DNA from: Excoecaria cochinchinensis
Taxonomy: Eukaryota; Streptophyta; Magnoliopsida; Malpighiales; Euphorbiaceae
Reading direction: 5' to 3'
Length of the DNA stretch: 64,000 bases
Assembly: GCA_947683425.1 (NCBI GenBank)
Contig: CANTUQ010000050.1
Coordinates: 10,222,501-10,286,500, forward strand
In this document: positions 13,080 to 24,004 of the stretch, one piece after another
Layout: every line of letters starts with the position of its first letter
How positions within the stretch are numbered: the first letter of the stretch is position 1
Notes under the pieces: generated by a model
What the model was told of the DNA's origin: nothing
The model's database searches: none
Seen by the model: the letters and a program-made list of their open reading frames with translations, nothing else
Made by a program: the position numbers and the translations under genes

Positions 13080-14318
13080 ATGGGGAGATCGAAATCCTTA
13101 GCCAAACGGCATCCCCGGCGATCTCCGTCACATACTACCTCCATCCCATCAGAGAAAACTCCCGATGATGAAATCCCTAGCCTCGTTCCTAATCTGCCTC
13201 CATCTGTCAAACCCACCAAATCTAAATCTTCCTTACCCACAAAATCCCTCTCTATAATGCCTTTTAAAATCATAATATGGGATGATTTAGTGCACAACGC
13301 TCCAGATGTCGCTCATTATGTGGAGTCACAAACATGGAAGCGGTTCTTTTCATTTCGTCGGAGCTTCTTCTTCCCAGAACTGGTCAAGGAGTTCTACGCC
13401 TCGCGCTTTGAAGTTAGAACAGAGAGTTTCAAGGTGATTATCAAGGGAACAACTTTCACCGTAACACCGAATCTGATTGCAAAGGTATTTTCTATGAAAT
13501 TCAGTGGGTCTATAAGTACTAGAACAGAGAGTAGGATACTTGATTTTCCTGAACTCAATAAAGACACATTTTTAGCCAAAATTTCTAGTGATGGCAGTAG
13601 GGCTTCCAAAAATCCCTTAGCTTCAAATCTATTGCCTCATTATAAAATCCTGTATAAGTGTATGAGCCAATATATAACTCCAAGGGTTGGTAGCATGTCA
13701 TATCTGTCTGATTGTGATATTGTGTTTCTCTGGCACTTTTACACTAAAAAGGACTTTAATTTGCCATGTTTAATATTCAACTATATGGCCACTCGATCTG
13801 TTGATGAAAAGCAACCATTTGGCATGATTCTTACCCGCTTGTTTGAACACTGGAAATTGGTATCTGACACCTCGAATGGGGAATCATTTAAGCTTGAAAA
13901 AGTTAACTTTGTATTTTACAAAGAGGCTGGTAAGAAGGCTGGAAAGAGAAAATTGAATGTTGAATCTTCACCAGTCACAACCAAGGGAAAGGAACTGGTA
14001 AAACTAGATGAGGCCATGCAATCCAAATATTTGGAATTCTTAAACTGGATGAAAACCTCCTCTGGATTGGCTATCAAAGAGCCTTCCCTTGTTTCAAAGC
14101 CCTCGGTGTCCAGTGCCTCGTCCTCCAAATCAGGTAAGTCTCCTAACTCCTCTAAGTCTTTTGGTACTGAAAATGTTGCTGAGCCTACAGAAAAATCAGG
14201 CAACAAAGATTCTTCTGAGGCAACGCCTACTGTTTCTGAGTCTGGAAGTTCCTCTTCGAAAGATGCACCCCCCCTCTTGAGTGTCTTTGGGACCTACAAT
14301 TTATTGATTAGGAATTAA
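13080..14318 (+). pseudogene. Envelope-like ORF of the Sirevirus-type element, C-terminus truncated
   Basis: This is an extra ORF downstream of pol, as found in SIRE-type elements. A basic, serine-rich N-terminus is followed by a region (about residues 75-215) resembling the plant transposon protein domain found in such ORFs (WKRFFSFRR, FYASRFE, VIIKGTTFTVTPNLIAKVFSM). A serine-rich low-complexity C-terminus follows. The frame runs into the last 33 bp of the LTR (residues DAPPLLSVFGTY) and stops just outside the element at 14318. The natural C-terminus is therefore lost in the same deletion that removed most of the 3' LTR. No clear signal peptide or transmembrane segment is visible in the retained part. 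Function in plant elements is unproven. Confidence 0.65.
14266..14298 (+). repeat. 33-bp remnant of the 3' LTR
   Basis: Identical to 7690-7722, the end of the 5' LTR (C7 tract, then CTTGAGTGTC, ending GACCTACA). It is directly followed by the ATTTA duplication, so the integration edge is intact and the loss is internal to the element. Confidence 0.85.
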
Positions 14319-14721
14319 TTATAGTTTTATTTGATTAATTCATTAATACGGAAAGATTAGGTCGGGAGCCCGAATCCGACGGCTATAAGTGGCTCATTAT
14401 TTGGTTTTTAGAATTATTCTGTCATCAATAATCGATTGAATTAATTCTGTGCTGCAAATATTTTTAACTGGAATTTATCGCTTATTAAATTTCTTTTAAT
14501 CAATTTACTAATTGTTTACTTATTTCTTTAAGTTCATCATTTGTTAGCTTTTGTTTTATGAAAATCCCCCTTTTATATATTTTTATTGTTAAAAATCTGA
14601 TTATTTAAAATTATTTCGGTGCTAGTCTCCGTGGGTTCGACTCTTTCTTGCCCTATTTACAATTTCTTTGGTAGGATAATTAAGGTATTTATTTTTTGTG
14701 GTTTCGACACCCATCAAAATT

Positions 14722-15186
14722 TGAGACCTCAAATACATTAGTACCAATGTTTACTGTTGAAATATTTTTTTTAGTGATTAGCATTTGCTCGTTATTATGT
14801 AGGTAAAGATCAGTTGTCATCTCATGTGCTGTGCAGCATGATCATGCAACGAGAACAGCATGTACACTATCCAATCGGCGTGTTGACACTGATCAAATAT
14901 TACACTATTTTGTAAATTTTGTTGTCCGGTAAAAAAAAATAATTTTATAAATTATTTAATTTAATAATTTTGTAAATTAAAGAAACAGAAAACGTGAAAC
15001 ATTTCCTTTTTACATTTAAGCGAATTATAAGTCATTACTAATTCTCTTAAAAGCTGGATTTGGATTTCTCTTTCAATAAAATGGTTTTTCCACAAATAGT
15101 AGAACGGTAAATGATGATTAAAACTTGGATGAGAGGAGATCAAAACTGCTCCAAGAAAAGTTGAATGTGAACACTCATTTATTGGG
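14722..15186. other. Intergenic DNA between solo LTR and Mutator-like element
   Basis: AT-rich sequence; no gene or repeat recognised. Confidence 0.5.
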
Positions 15187-15195
15187 CAAAATTAG

Positions 15196-15730
15196 GGTTT
15201 TTTTTTAGTTTGATGTGATTTGTGCTAAAATTCGGAATAGTGGTGCTACAGGAAAAGAATTTCGATTTTTGGTGTGTCGGAAAACGGCACACATATATGC
15301 CATTTTTTGGAAAGGAGGGGCCCACGAGAAAGTGGGAAAAGTTGCCAGAAAACGGCAACAATATGTGCCGTTTTCTGGCACCAAATATTTTTTTTTTATT
15401 TTGGCCAGGCGCAAAACGGCACCGTTTTGCGCCTGGAGAGGGGCGTAGTGGATAAAGACCAGTCAGAAAACGGCATTGGTTAGTGCCGTTTTCTGACCGA
15501 TTGAAACGGCGGGTTTTGGTGTGTCAGAAAACGGCATTAAACTGTGCCATTTTCTGACTCATTACTTCAATTATTCGTCGAATAAGCGGTGGGCCAGGCT
15601 GGACAGAAAATGGCAACTTTATATGCCGTTTTCTGTCGTGAAGAGCTATTCCTCACGCGGCTGCAGCGCACGGAAAGTACTGTGCGCTGCAGCCTTACCA
15701 GACCCGTGCCTTCACGGGTCTGTGTGGGAA
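15196..15730 (+). repeat. Left terminal inverted repeat of the MULE
   Basis: It matches the right terminus in inverse orientation over most of its length, apart from an extra block of about 115 bp (roughly 15503-15650) absent on the right. It is built of repeated AAAACGGCA / TGCCGTTTT motifs facing each other, a near-perfect palindrome at about 15406-15437 (GGCGCAAAACGG ... CCGTTTTGCGCC), a CTGCAGCGCAC hairpin around 15659-15693 and an AGACCCGTG hairpin around 15700-15721. These are likely transposase-binding or fold-back structures (inference). Confidence 0.85.
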
Positions 15731-15775
15731 AATGTAAAAAAATTAAATTTAAATTTTTTTTTTAAAAAAAATTGC

Positions 15776-15786
15776 CTATAAGTAGG
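15776..15786 (+). promoter_or_regulatory. TATA box of the left, plus-strand promoter of the MULE
   Basis: CTATAAGTAGG lies just inside the left inverted repeat. Transcription would start about 30 bp downstream. A splice donor-like AAGAG/GTAAGG sits near 15830, so the leader is probably spliced. Confidence 0.5.
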
Positions 15787-15839
15787 CAGTTTCGTTTCAT
15801 TTGCAACATTTTGAACTTAAGAGCAGAAGAGGTAAGGTT

Positions 15840-16680
15840 TATATTGTTTTCGTTTTGTTGTATAATTTTTAATTAAAAGAATTTTTTATACGTATTGTGA
15901 AGTTAATTATTTCATGAAATTAATATTAGATAATATTTTTGTTGTTAGATAATATTTAAGTTGTTAGCTAATATTTAATGGTATAATTATTAGCTAATAT
16001 TTTAGTTGTTAGGTAATATTTTATCATTTGAATATTATAGTTTAATATTGATGTAAATATATTAAGAAGTCGTTATGGTTGAAATAAAAAATATTATTAC
16101 ATAAATATGATGAATTTGACTAATATAAATTTATGTTTCAAAATGCAGGCTGCTTATATTGAGAAACAGTATTTTGTTCAGCATTTTGAAGTTAAGTTTT
16201 TGCTTATTTGTAATTATTAAATAATATTGTAGTTGTGAGATAATATTTTAATTGTTAGGTAATATGGCATGAAAAAATTAGTAGTTAATATATTGTCATT
16301 TTAATATTTTAGGTTAAGGTTGATATAAATATATTATTAAGTTTGTGCAATTGAATTAAAAAATATTGTTACGTTAATGTTACGATTATGACTAACATAA
16401 ATTTTTTATTTCAAAATGCAGGAGGTTCGTATTGAAAAAATTAATTTTTGTTCAGCATTAAGAAGGTAAGATTTTGTTGTCTATCTTGAACTAAATAAAA
16501 GTTAATGATGAAAAATTTAATAAATTTGTAATGTAGATTTGTTTAATAAGTTAATTCATATTTTGACACTGTATTGCGTATAATCAATTTAGAAAACGTA
16601 AAATATAACAACGTAAAATATACCAATATGAAATATAATCAATTTATGTTGCATTTTTTAATGTGAATTTAATATTATAG
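15840..16680 (+). repeat. Tandemly duplicated leader exon-intron units, left side of MULE
   Basis: Two diverged units of about 250 bp each contain TTAGATAATATTT-like repeats, then an acceptor-like TTTCAAAATGCAG, a short exon-like segment ending CAGCATT...GAAG, and a donor-like GTTAAG or GTAAG. The acceptors are near 16148 and 16423. The region probably forms alternative non-coding 5' UTR exons of the plus-strand transcript. No coding potential is seen. Confidence 0.55.
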
Positions 16681-17103
16681 ATGGTGCGAACGTTTTTAAC
16701 CCCTAGAGCGATGAGGGGTGATGTGGCGGTGGCAATAGTTAAGAGGAAATGGGATGATTTGTATTGCAGCCGAATTGAAATTGGAATGACAATGTCGGAG
16801 TACTTCGTTCAAATGAATAAAAAATTACTGGAAATTATAATGCACGGATATCCAATGACGGAGGCTAAAAAAGTTGAGGCAATTTGGATGACGGTGCCAC
16901 TAATTTTTATGCCAGTAATTATCAGAATTTGGAATATGGATGAGGTGACAAAATATGAGGAAGTTGTTTTGATATTTTTAAAAGATGTATATGGAATTAG
17001 TGAAGAAGAATTTTTAAAAGTTAGGGATACAATACCAGTACCCCAAATAACTTATTGTAGGTGGCGTAATTATAATTTGTGGCCTAAACATTATGTCCAT
17101 TAG
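16681..17103 (+). CDS. Small gag-like protein encoded inside the MULE (140 aa)
   Basis: The frame opens directly after an acceptor-like ATTATAG at 16674-16680 and is uninterrupted. Residues about 20-120 (KWDDLYCSR, MSEYFVQMNKKLLEI, GYPMTEAKKVEAIW, YEEVVLIFLKDVYGISEEE) have the pattern of the UBN2-type gag domain of Copia elements: a tryptophan near the start, an MSEY motif, then a 'G-hydrophobic-P' loop before a helical C-terminal half. The CCHC knuckle, protease and pol parts of a retrotransposon are absent. I infer a gag fragment captured by the MULE, possibly with an accessory role. It could instead be an unrelated helical protein; the resemblance is by eye only. It has no in-frame stop, unlike its two neighbours. 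Confidence 0.5.
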   Translation: MVRTFLTPRAMRGDVAVAIVKRKWDDLYCSRIEIGMTMSEYFVQMNKKLLEIIMHGYPMTEAKKVEAIWMTVPLIFMPVIIRIWNMDEVTKYEEVVLIFLKDVYGISEEEFLKVRDTIPVPQITYCRWRNYNLWPKHYVH

Positions 17104-17447
17104 ATCGTGAGATGGGAAAAAAATGTAATTGTTGTTTGATTTGTAATATTATTGATGTTTGAAGAACGGTGTGTTACTTATAATATAGCAATGTTAATTA
17201 TTTTTGAGAATGATAATATCTATTTATATAGTTTTATTCTGTAATAATATAGAAATTGTCCTGTAATTTATATTCGAAAATGGTATAACAAAATATCGGA
17301 GTGGTGTAAATTGCGAATAATTTGTGTTATATATATGGGAAATTGAAATCAACGTGAACGATCATAAGAAAATGAAACGAATAAAACTTAATATCCTATT
17401 TAAAAGAAGTTAACATATATGATGAAAAAATTGATACAGGTGAGGTC

Positions 17448-19937
17448 ATGGATCGATATGTGGGAGCTGCACGAATTAATCCGGGTCCAATTAATAGGGA
17501 ACTGCTGATTCTTCAAGGGAGACACCGATCTGATGCAATTTGGAATAATTCGGTAATTATTTAGTTATAAATTTAACGTGAAGAGCAAAATCTAATTTTT
17601 TTTGTTGGTGTTGAGCTTACGGCCTGCCTTATTTTGTGAATGCTGAAGGCTGAGAGGGATTTGTTGAGGACCCGAAGGTGTAGTGTAGATGAGCACTATA
17701 CGGCTATTGATCAAAGAATTTTACCTTATATAAGGGCAGCTGGTCTGGTGGGGCTAGTGAATATAGGAGTGGTGTGTTTAGATTGGAATTTAATCACATC
17801 ACTTGTTGAGCGATGGCGACCGGAAACGCACACATTTCATCTGGCATGCGGTGAGACCACAATTACCCTTGAAGATGTGGGAATTTTGACGGGTTTACCG
17901 ATCGACGGTGAACCCGTGACGGGTCGAACAAATATGGATTGGCCAGCACTATGTTATGAGCTACTAGGAGCAGTTCCAACAGAAAATGATATGCGTGGTG
18001 GAAAAGTAAAATTGACCTAGTTGGATGCTACCTTTAATCAGTTGCCTAACAATGCAACTCCGGAAGTCGTACGACAGCATGCTCGTGCATGGATGTTAAG
18101 ATGTTTTGGCGGCATGTTATTTGTTTCGCAAAATGCTTCACTAGTGCACTTAATGTTCCTACCACTTTTAGCGGATTTAGAAAATGTTGGCCAATATAGT
18201 TGGGGGTCGGCCTGTCTAGTATGGCTTTATAGAGATCTTTGTAGGGCAACGCGTCCTGATGCCAAGGGAGTTTCAGGATATCTTCAACTCCTACAGATGT
18301 GGGCGTGGGAGAGGCTACCCCAATTTCGACCGGAACATGTGGAGCCGTATACGATAAATACTAACATGCCTTATGGATTCAGGTATATGTGTCATTCAGA
18401 AAATTGATTAATTGACGTGTAATTTATTAAATAGTGTAAATAACTGCTTTATGAGCAGTTTGTTTTATTAGGTGGGCACGTAACGTCGAACCTCGCAACA
18501 TCCATATGCACAGGATGGAAACGAATACGTATCGAGAAATTTTAGATACGCAATCAATAGAACAGGTTGACATTGAAATTTACTGCTTAATACGTTTAGT
18601 AAAAAACAATACATTATCTGTGAATAATTTGTTTATTTTTATGTGTGTTACAGTTTGAATGGGAGCCCTATGCAAATGTGATACAGTTGCTCCCAAAATT
18701 TTGTAGAAGGGGCCAGTGCTGTTGGATGTCTATTGTACCACTCATTTGCTTCTATATAATTGAATGGCACCATCCAGACAGAGTAATGAGACAGTTTGGT
18801 TTTAACCAACCAATTCCGTCTCCACCCATGGTACAAGACAATTTACATTCTATAGACTTGTGTGGACAAAATGCGGTGAATTGGGCTTTAGAATTTTCAG
18901 CATTCATTAATGAGTGGAGAAACCGCCATAATAGGGTTGTAATTGGCCAAGGGCAGAGACAACATTTAAGCATTCGTTCTGAGTACATGCAGTGGTATGT
19001 ACAATGAACAAGACGATGGATCACTCCAAGCGGCGCATCCCGAGCAGCTGCCGTAAGTATTTAAATCTTGTCACGTTTGTGAAATATATTTTTTATCACA
19101 CAATTGTATGGCGCTTCATTTGGTTGTTCATTAATTGTATGTCGCGTAATATATTTTTAGGCGGATGGCCTCGAAAGACTAGTACATGATGAAGGTGATG
19201 CTGTAAGGGGACGAGGGTTAATGTCTAGTATACTTGGTGCAATTGGTCATGAATCTAGATTCCAAACAGAGTATCCAAGGCAGCCGGCACCAAATACAAT
19301 AAATATTCCACCGATGGAAACTCAGTTTCAAGACTTTAGGACACATCGACGTCGAAGAGGGATGGCTGACAGGCGGGCAGTTGTTCCAGAGAGGTATAAC
19401 AACCCTAATGTCATGCAAGTTCCACCGCCCATGTCGTAGCCTTTTAATGACATTCAATGTCCGAGTGAACAATGCACGATGCCATTTCCTAGCATAAATG
19501 TTACATCGTACGAAGTTGGTTCAACGAGTTTTGATCATGCTGATGTAGGTGGTTCAAGTTATAACAATCCTAGCTTCCCCATGTCTTCAGATGTATTTCA
19601 GACACCCATAGAATACCGCGTCCCGGCATTTTGTGAGGATCCACAATCATCTATCGCCCAGCAGCAATCACAAATTGTCCAAAGTATTTTTGGCGGCTTT
19701 GAGGACCCGAACCTTCAGCGAAATGAAGGACAAGCCCCATCATTCACACAATTCTACCGTGACGTACTCAGCGGTGATTCTAGCTCTAGTGGGGTACCCT
19801 CCGACCATTTCTTGCCGACAGATCCACCTACTGACTCGGACGAGGCAGGGGGTGAAGGCCCAAGCAATCCTGAAGCCCAACAACCGCCACGGCGGTTTTC
19901 CGGACGACGTAGAAGGCCAACTAGATGCGGGACATGA
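17448..19937 (+). pseudogene. Plant mobile domain (PMD / MAIN-like) protein gene of the MULE, three in-frame stops
   Basis: I propose five exons: 17448-17552, 17649-18382, 18472-18565, 18654-19052 and 19161-19937. All junctions are GT...AG and keep frame, giving 703 codons. The N-terminus (LLILQGRHRSDAIWN) and core (HTFHLACGETTITLEDV, GLPIDGEPV, HARAWMLRCFGG, PLLADLENVGQYSWGSACL, HPDRVMRQFGFNQPIP) are typical of PF10536, the domain of MAIN/MAIL nuclear proteins and of transposon relatives. The C-terminus is low-complexity and ends in an arginine-rich stretch (RRFSGRRRRPTR). The frame is broken by TAG 18018-18020, TGA 19005-19007 and TAG 19437-19439. Sequence before and after each stop is fully PMD-like, so these are point mutations. 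The role in transposition is unknown. Confidence 0.85.
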
Positions 19938-20342
19938 TCACATCTATTACCGTAATTATACATATTTTTTTTTGCCTACTTATTACGTGAATGCCGAAAG
20001 ACTAATAGATTGAACATTACAAATATTATCTTCGTTGTCCATTTAAATGTTGATATGTCTAATTTCATTAGTGCGAAAAATTATAATAATATATTAATAC
20101 ATTAAATATAATATGGTTAAAATTAACACAATAATTAATATGCAAGGCCTCAGTTTCATTGTCATTCTCATGGTTTAACTAATTAAATATTAAATATGAA
20201 AACCCAAAAATACAAACATTAGATTAATATATGATCAAAACACAAAAGAATACAATAACAAATATTCTCAAATATGTCACACTTATACAAACCGAACTTA
20301 AAGCATACAGTGCATATTAGCAATACATACAAACTAAATAAA

Positions 20343-23176
20343 TCAAGGATACCTAGACGTATATTCAGACGGACCGGCCACATTTGGGCATGTATTTCTG
20401 TTATGACCTTCATTCCGACATAACGTGCATCGATTAGGCCGACTACGTTCTGTTCTATCCATTTCATTTCTATATCTAGCCGTTCGTGGTCTGCCCTTTT
20501 TACGTACTAGCTCCGGGTTGGGAATCACTGTCGGACCTACATACGGCTCCCAATAATCACGGTGTGACAGAGGTTGGAAGAAGGCCTGGTAACAACTCAG
20601 TGCCTCTGACAGTTTGTAACATTTATCGACATATGTCCACATGTCAACACGAACATGCATGCAAGCTGCAATTGCATGTGAACATGGCATTTTTGTCCCT
20701 TGAAACTTACCGCATTCACATGTGCAGCAATCCAAATTAACTGCTTGTGAGTTATTCCCTTTTCGCCTGCTCTTTTGATTTCTTGTCCTTATAACGAAAA
20801 GCCCAACACATCTGTCAAAACTTTCAACTCTGTGTTCCGTGGCCTTTTGAGCGCGTTTGTTCATCTCCAGCATACATCTTGAAGTGTACCTATTACCCGC
20901 GGCCATCTGGGCACAATACATGGTCCTTCGGTCATCGAAATATTTCACCAGTCGCGCAAATACGTGCTCCACAACACTACAAACTGGCATCATCCGTACG
21001 CCCTTTAAAGCACTATTGACACTTTCGGCAATATTAGTGGTAGCGTTGCCATATCTTTGCCCATTATCATGCGACAATGTCCACTTTTCCAAGTTATTTT
21101 GCATGGCCCAAATGTACGAGTCATCATCGAGTTTCTTTATCTCTTCCATTATTTTGAAGAATTTTCTCGGCTGAAATTTGCTTGCTGCAAATAAAAGAAG
21201 ACATTTACATTCAAACATGCTCGCAACTGTTGAGAAATATATTATCGAAAAATTAATTGAGACGTACCTGCTTTATACAACATGTCCTTGATTTTGGGAT
21301 TTCGATGTGCGGTATTGTAGTTAGACACGAAATGGCGTAGACAATAACGATGGAATGCCAATGGCTCCCTCCACCCGCTATTTTCATCGCGAAATAATGC
21401 CAAAATGCCAGCATGTTGGTCAGAAATAACTGTTATTCCTGACTGTTTTGTGACATACCGCCTTATGCATGTCATGAACCACGCCCAGCTAGATTTATTT
21501 TCTCCCTCAACTACGGCAAATGCTGTCGGGAACAGATAATTGTTACCGTCAATAGAACTGGCAATCAAAAGAGTTTGGTGAAACTTTCCCGTCATGAACG
21601 TCCCATTTATTAGCAAGACCGGCTTGCAATGTGATAGCCCATCTATGCATGGCTTAAATGTCCAAAATAGTCTTCTGAATTGCGTACAGTTTTGTTTCGC
21701 GCTATCATCAACAACAAATTCATAGCAGAATCCCGGATTGTACCTTTCCATTGCTTTAAGATAAACTGGCTATTTTCCGTACGAATCCTCATAGTTGCCA
21801 AAAATTTCTTCTAGCGCCTTAGTCTTCGCATACCAAGCCTTGCTGTACGAGACATCATAGTTGAAACGGTTCCTCATGTCGGCCATTATAACACTAACTT
21901 TTAGATCGGGGGCTGCACTAACCATCTCTAAGATACAGTCACAAATGATCTGCGTATCTAACTGTCTGTGCTGCTGAGAAAGTAGTGATGCTGTGCAGCT
22001 GTGTGCTGCCTTGTACACACTGATTATCCAGTATGCACATGTCCTCTTTTTCATGGCACGTAACCTCCACTGACAACCAGTTTCATCTGCTCTTGAGCAA
22101 CAAACAACCCAAAAAGATGGTTTTGATTCCACAACTTTGTAAGAAACATTGTTCATAATTGACCATTTCTTCACACATGCCTTCACTTCATCTTTCGAAG
22201 TGAACAGCAACCCTTCAGAAAATTCAGATACACCGTCCCACCTCCCTGTTAGTAAATCATTCGACATGTTAATCTCCGCTTCTGCGATATTGACATTTGT
22301 ATGGTGCAATGACGGAAATTGAAACCGTGAAATCTCATTATGTCCTCCCACATTATATCTGACATCGTTAATATTCATATTCTGCATGCCTTCTGAAACA
22401 TGGGTTGGGCAAGCAGTACTAACTTGATCAACTTCTCTAATACCGGTTTCCTCAAATGCATCATTCAAGTCAATCTCCTGGTCGTCCTCCTCGGGATCTA
22501 AACTTGGAGAAATGTACCCATTTTCGGTATCAGCTATGCCACTACTTGCACCGTCTCGACATTCATCCCTTGAACTTGACCCAATATTAATTTCAACCTG
22601 CCCTCCAAACTCTCTAATTGGACTTGCTTCTATCGTTTCCAAATCATCATTCCCTTCCCTCTGTGAAGGATCCTCACACTGTATAGCAAATACGGTCCCA
22701 CTACTGCAAGCAACATTTAACTCATCAACAAATACATTTCTCTGATCCCCCATCGGAGTTGGATCTCCAGCATTATCCCTATTCATGTTATCACAAACGT
22801 TCACCACATTCTGTTCATCCCCAATCAGGATTTTTTCGGTTTCAATAATTAACTCCGCCACCGTATATCCAGGAAATATTACAAAATTTTCAAATATTTG
22901 ATCTATGTCATCGTCGTCGGTAACATCCATAAGTGCCCAAGAATACGAGCCCTGACTGTTTACAGGACACTTATATATTACTCTACTAACCCTTACATCA
23001 ACAGATAGATCCAATTTTACTGATATTTTATGAATAAGATCCTGATATGTGGGTTTATTTCTAAGTTTCATTCGCCTCGAGCGTCCTGATGAGCTTGACG
23101 TATCATACTGATAACCGGCCGTACCCCATATTGACTGCCCTCCACTATGTAATATAAAGATGGCTGGAATCGACAT
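20343..23176 (-). pseudogene. MuDR-type MULE transposase, one in-frame stop and a changed catalytic Asp
   Basis: This is the DDE transposase of the element. Exon 1 is 23176-21268 and exon 2 is 21184-20343. The 83-bp intron 21267-21185 has AAAGCAG/GTACG and TTTGCAG/CAAGC borders. Domains in order: MuDR N-terminal region (about 1-110), a MuDR zinc/WRKY-like region (VSEFSEGLLFTSKDEVKACV ... CQWRLRA), DDE core (FPTAFAVVEGENKSSWAWF, VISDQHAGI), SWIM zinc finger (CTCECGKFQG ... CSHAIAAC) and a C-terminal CCHC knuckle (CTLCRNEGHNRNTC). A TAG at 21770-21772 interrupts an otherwise continuous frame. The first catalytic position, usually Asp in 'DGTF', is Asn (codon 21605-21607). Both changes fit G-to-A transitions. 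It converges with the PMD gene, about 400 bp between stops. Confidence 0.9.
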
Positions 23177-23369
23177 TTTCGTCCTCCTACGTTTAATGTA
23201 ATTAAATTTTTCAATTAAACAATATTTTAAATATCATCGATGTTTACATACTACCCACATATTTTCATTTCCCTTCTAAATTAGATTCTTTGATGCAACT
23301 AATTTTATTTAATCTAAATCATCTAATAATTTTAACCCATAACTTTACACATATTCACGATTATAAATT

Positions 23370-23720
23370 AATTCAATTAACTATACAACAACATATAATC
23401 GATAACTATCATCACCTATTCAAACATAATTTATATCATACAAAAAAAAATTAAGAACTTAAGAACTTTACCTATTCAAATTATGCTTATAACTTAACAC
23501 ATGCTAGTTAAGTATGGCCACAAAATAACGATTTCATCCCGTATCGTTACACAAATTCACAAATACAAATTAATTCAATTAACTTTACAATAATATATAA
23601 TCGATAACTATTATAATCCATTCACACATAATTTATATAATGCATAAAAAATACAAATAAATTTACCTGTTCAAATTATGCTTGAAACTTTAATACAACT
23701 TTTCTTGCACCTGTGATTAA
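23370..23720 (-). repeat. Tandemly duplicated leader exon-intron units, right side of MULE
   Basis: Two units about 195 bp apart share 'TTCAAATTATGCTT' followed by a minus-strand donor-like GTAAA (borders near 23472 and 23667), each with a shared ATAATCGATAACTAT...CATAATTTATAT intron part. They lie between the right promoter and the transposase ATG and mirror the arrangement at 15840-16680. Probably alternative 5' UTR exons. Confidence 0.5.
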
Positions 23721-23969
23721 AATATGACAATAAAAATATTAAGCATACACTCAAATGTTTTTAACATAAATATTTTGTGCATTATTCACAAATTCATACC
23801 TTTTTTCTTTTCTTCACCGCAGCACCAACGACTATTATATTTCATATATTAAAACGAAATGAACATCTATATAAGTAAATATGTACTGGATAAGTGAAAC
23901 GCAAAATATATATAAGAATACCGGTTATACATTTGAAAGCAAAGAAATGAAATAAATCTGAAGAGTTCC

Positions 23970-23979
23970 TTTATAAAGA
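23970..23979 (-). promoter_or_regulatory. TATA box of the right, minus-strand promoter of the MULE
   Basis: CTTTATAAAG just inside the right inverted repeat would direct leftward transcription toward the transposase ATG at 23176, after a spliced leader (donor-like AAAAG/GTATG near 23800 on the minus strand). Confidence 0.45.
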
Positions 23980-24004
23980 GAATGGGTAAATTATTTAAAA
24001 AATT

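Larger units (their letters stand above)
6643..14298 (+). mobile_element. Sirevirus-type Ty1/Copia retrotransposon with envelope-like ORF, 3' LTR almost entirely missing
   Basis: The element is flanked by a perfect 5-bp duplication ATTTA (6638-6642 and 14299-14303). It starts TGTTGGCCC and ends GACCTACA. Order: 1,080-bp 5' LTR, primer site, gag, pol (protease, integrase, RT, RNase H), spacer, envelope-like ORF, then a 33-bp remnant of the 3' LTR. Copia domain order, an iMet primer site, two gag zinc knuckles and an extra ORF after pol fit the Sirevirus (SIRE1) group. It is defective: the gag start is lost, pol is frameshifted and the 3' LTR is gone. Confidence 0.88.
5620..14716. mobile_element. 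Solo LTR of a Ty3/Gypsy-type element, split by a Copia insertion
   Basis: The ends are TGATGAGTGTCTG (5620) and GACACCCATCA (14716). They form the short inverted repeat TGATG/CATCA and are flanked by a perfect 5-bp duplication AAATT (5615-5619 and 14717-14721). Removing the Copia element and one copy of its ATTTA duplication leaves about 1,436 bp (5620-6642 plus 14304-14716). The right part contains the 'tagtctccgtgggttcgact' type of sequence that I associate with plant Gypsy LTR ends. There is no internal region, so it formed by LTR-LTR recombination before the Copia insertion. Confidence 0.8.

Noticed and set aside
15179..15781. Small ORFs in the MULE inverted repeats (also 24099-24398)
   Set aside because: They lie in palindromic terminal repeats and occur in several frames because the sequence is its own inverse.
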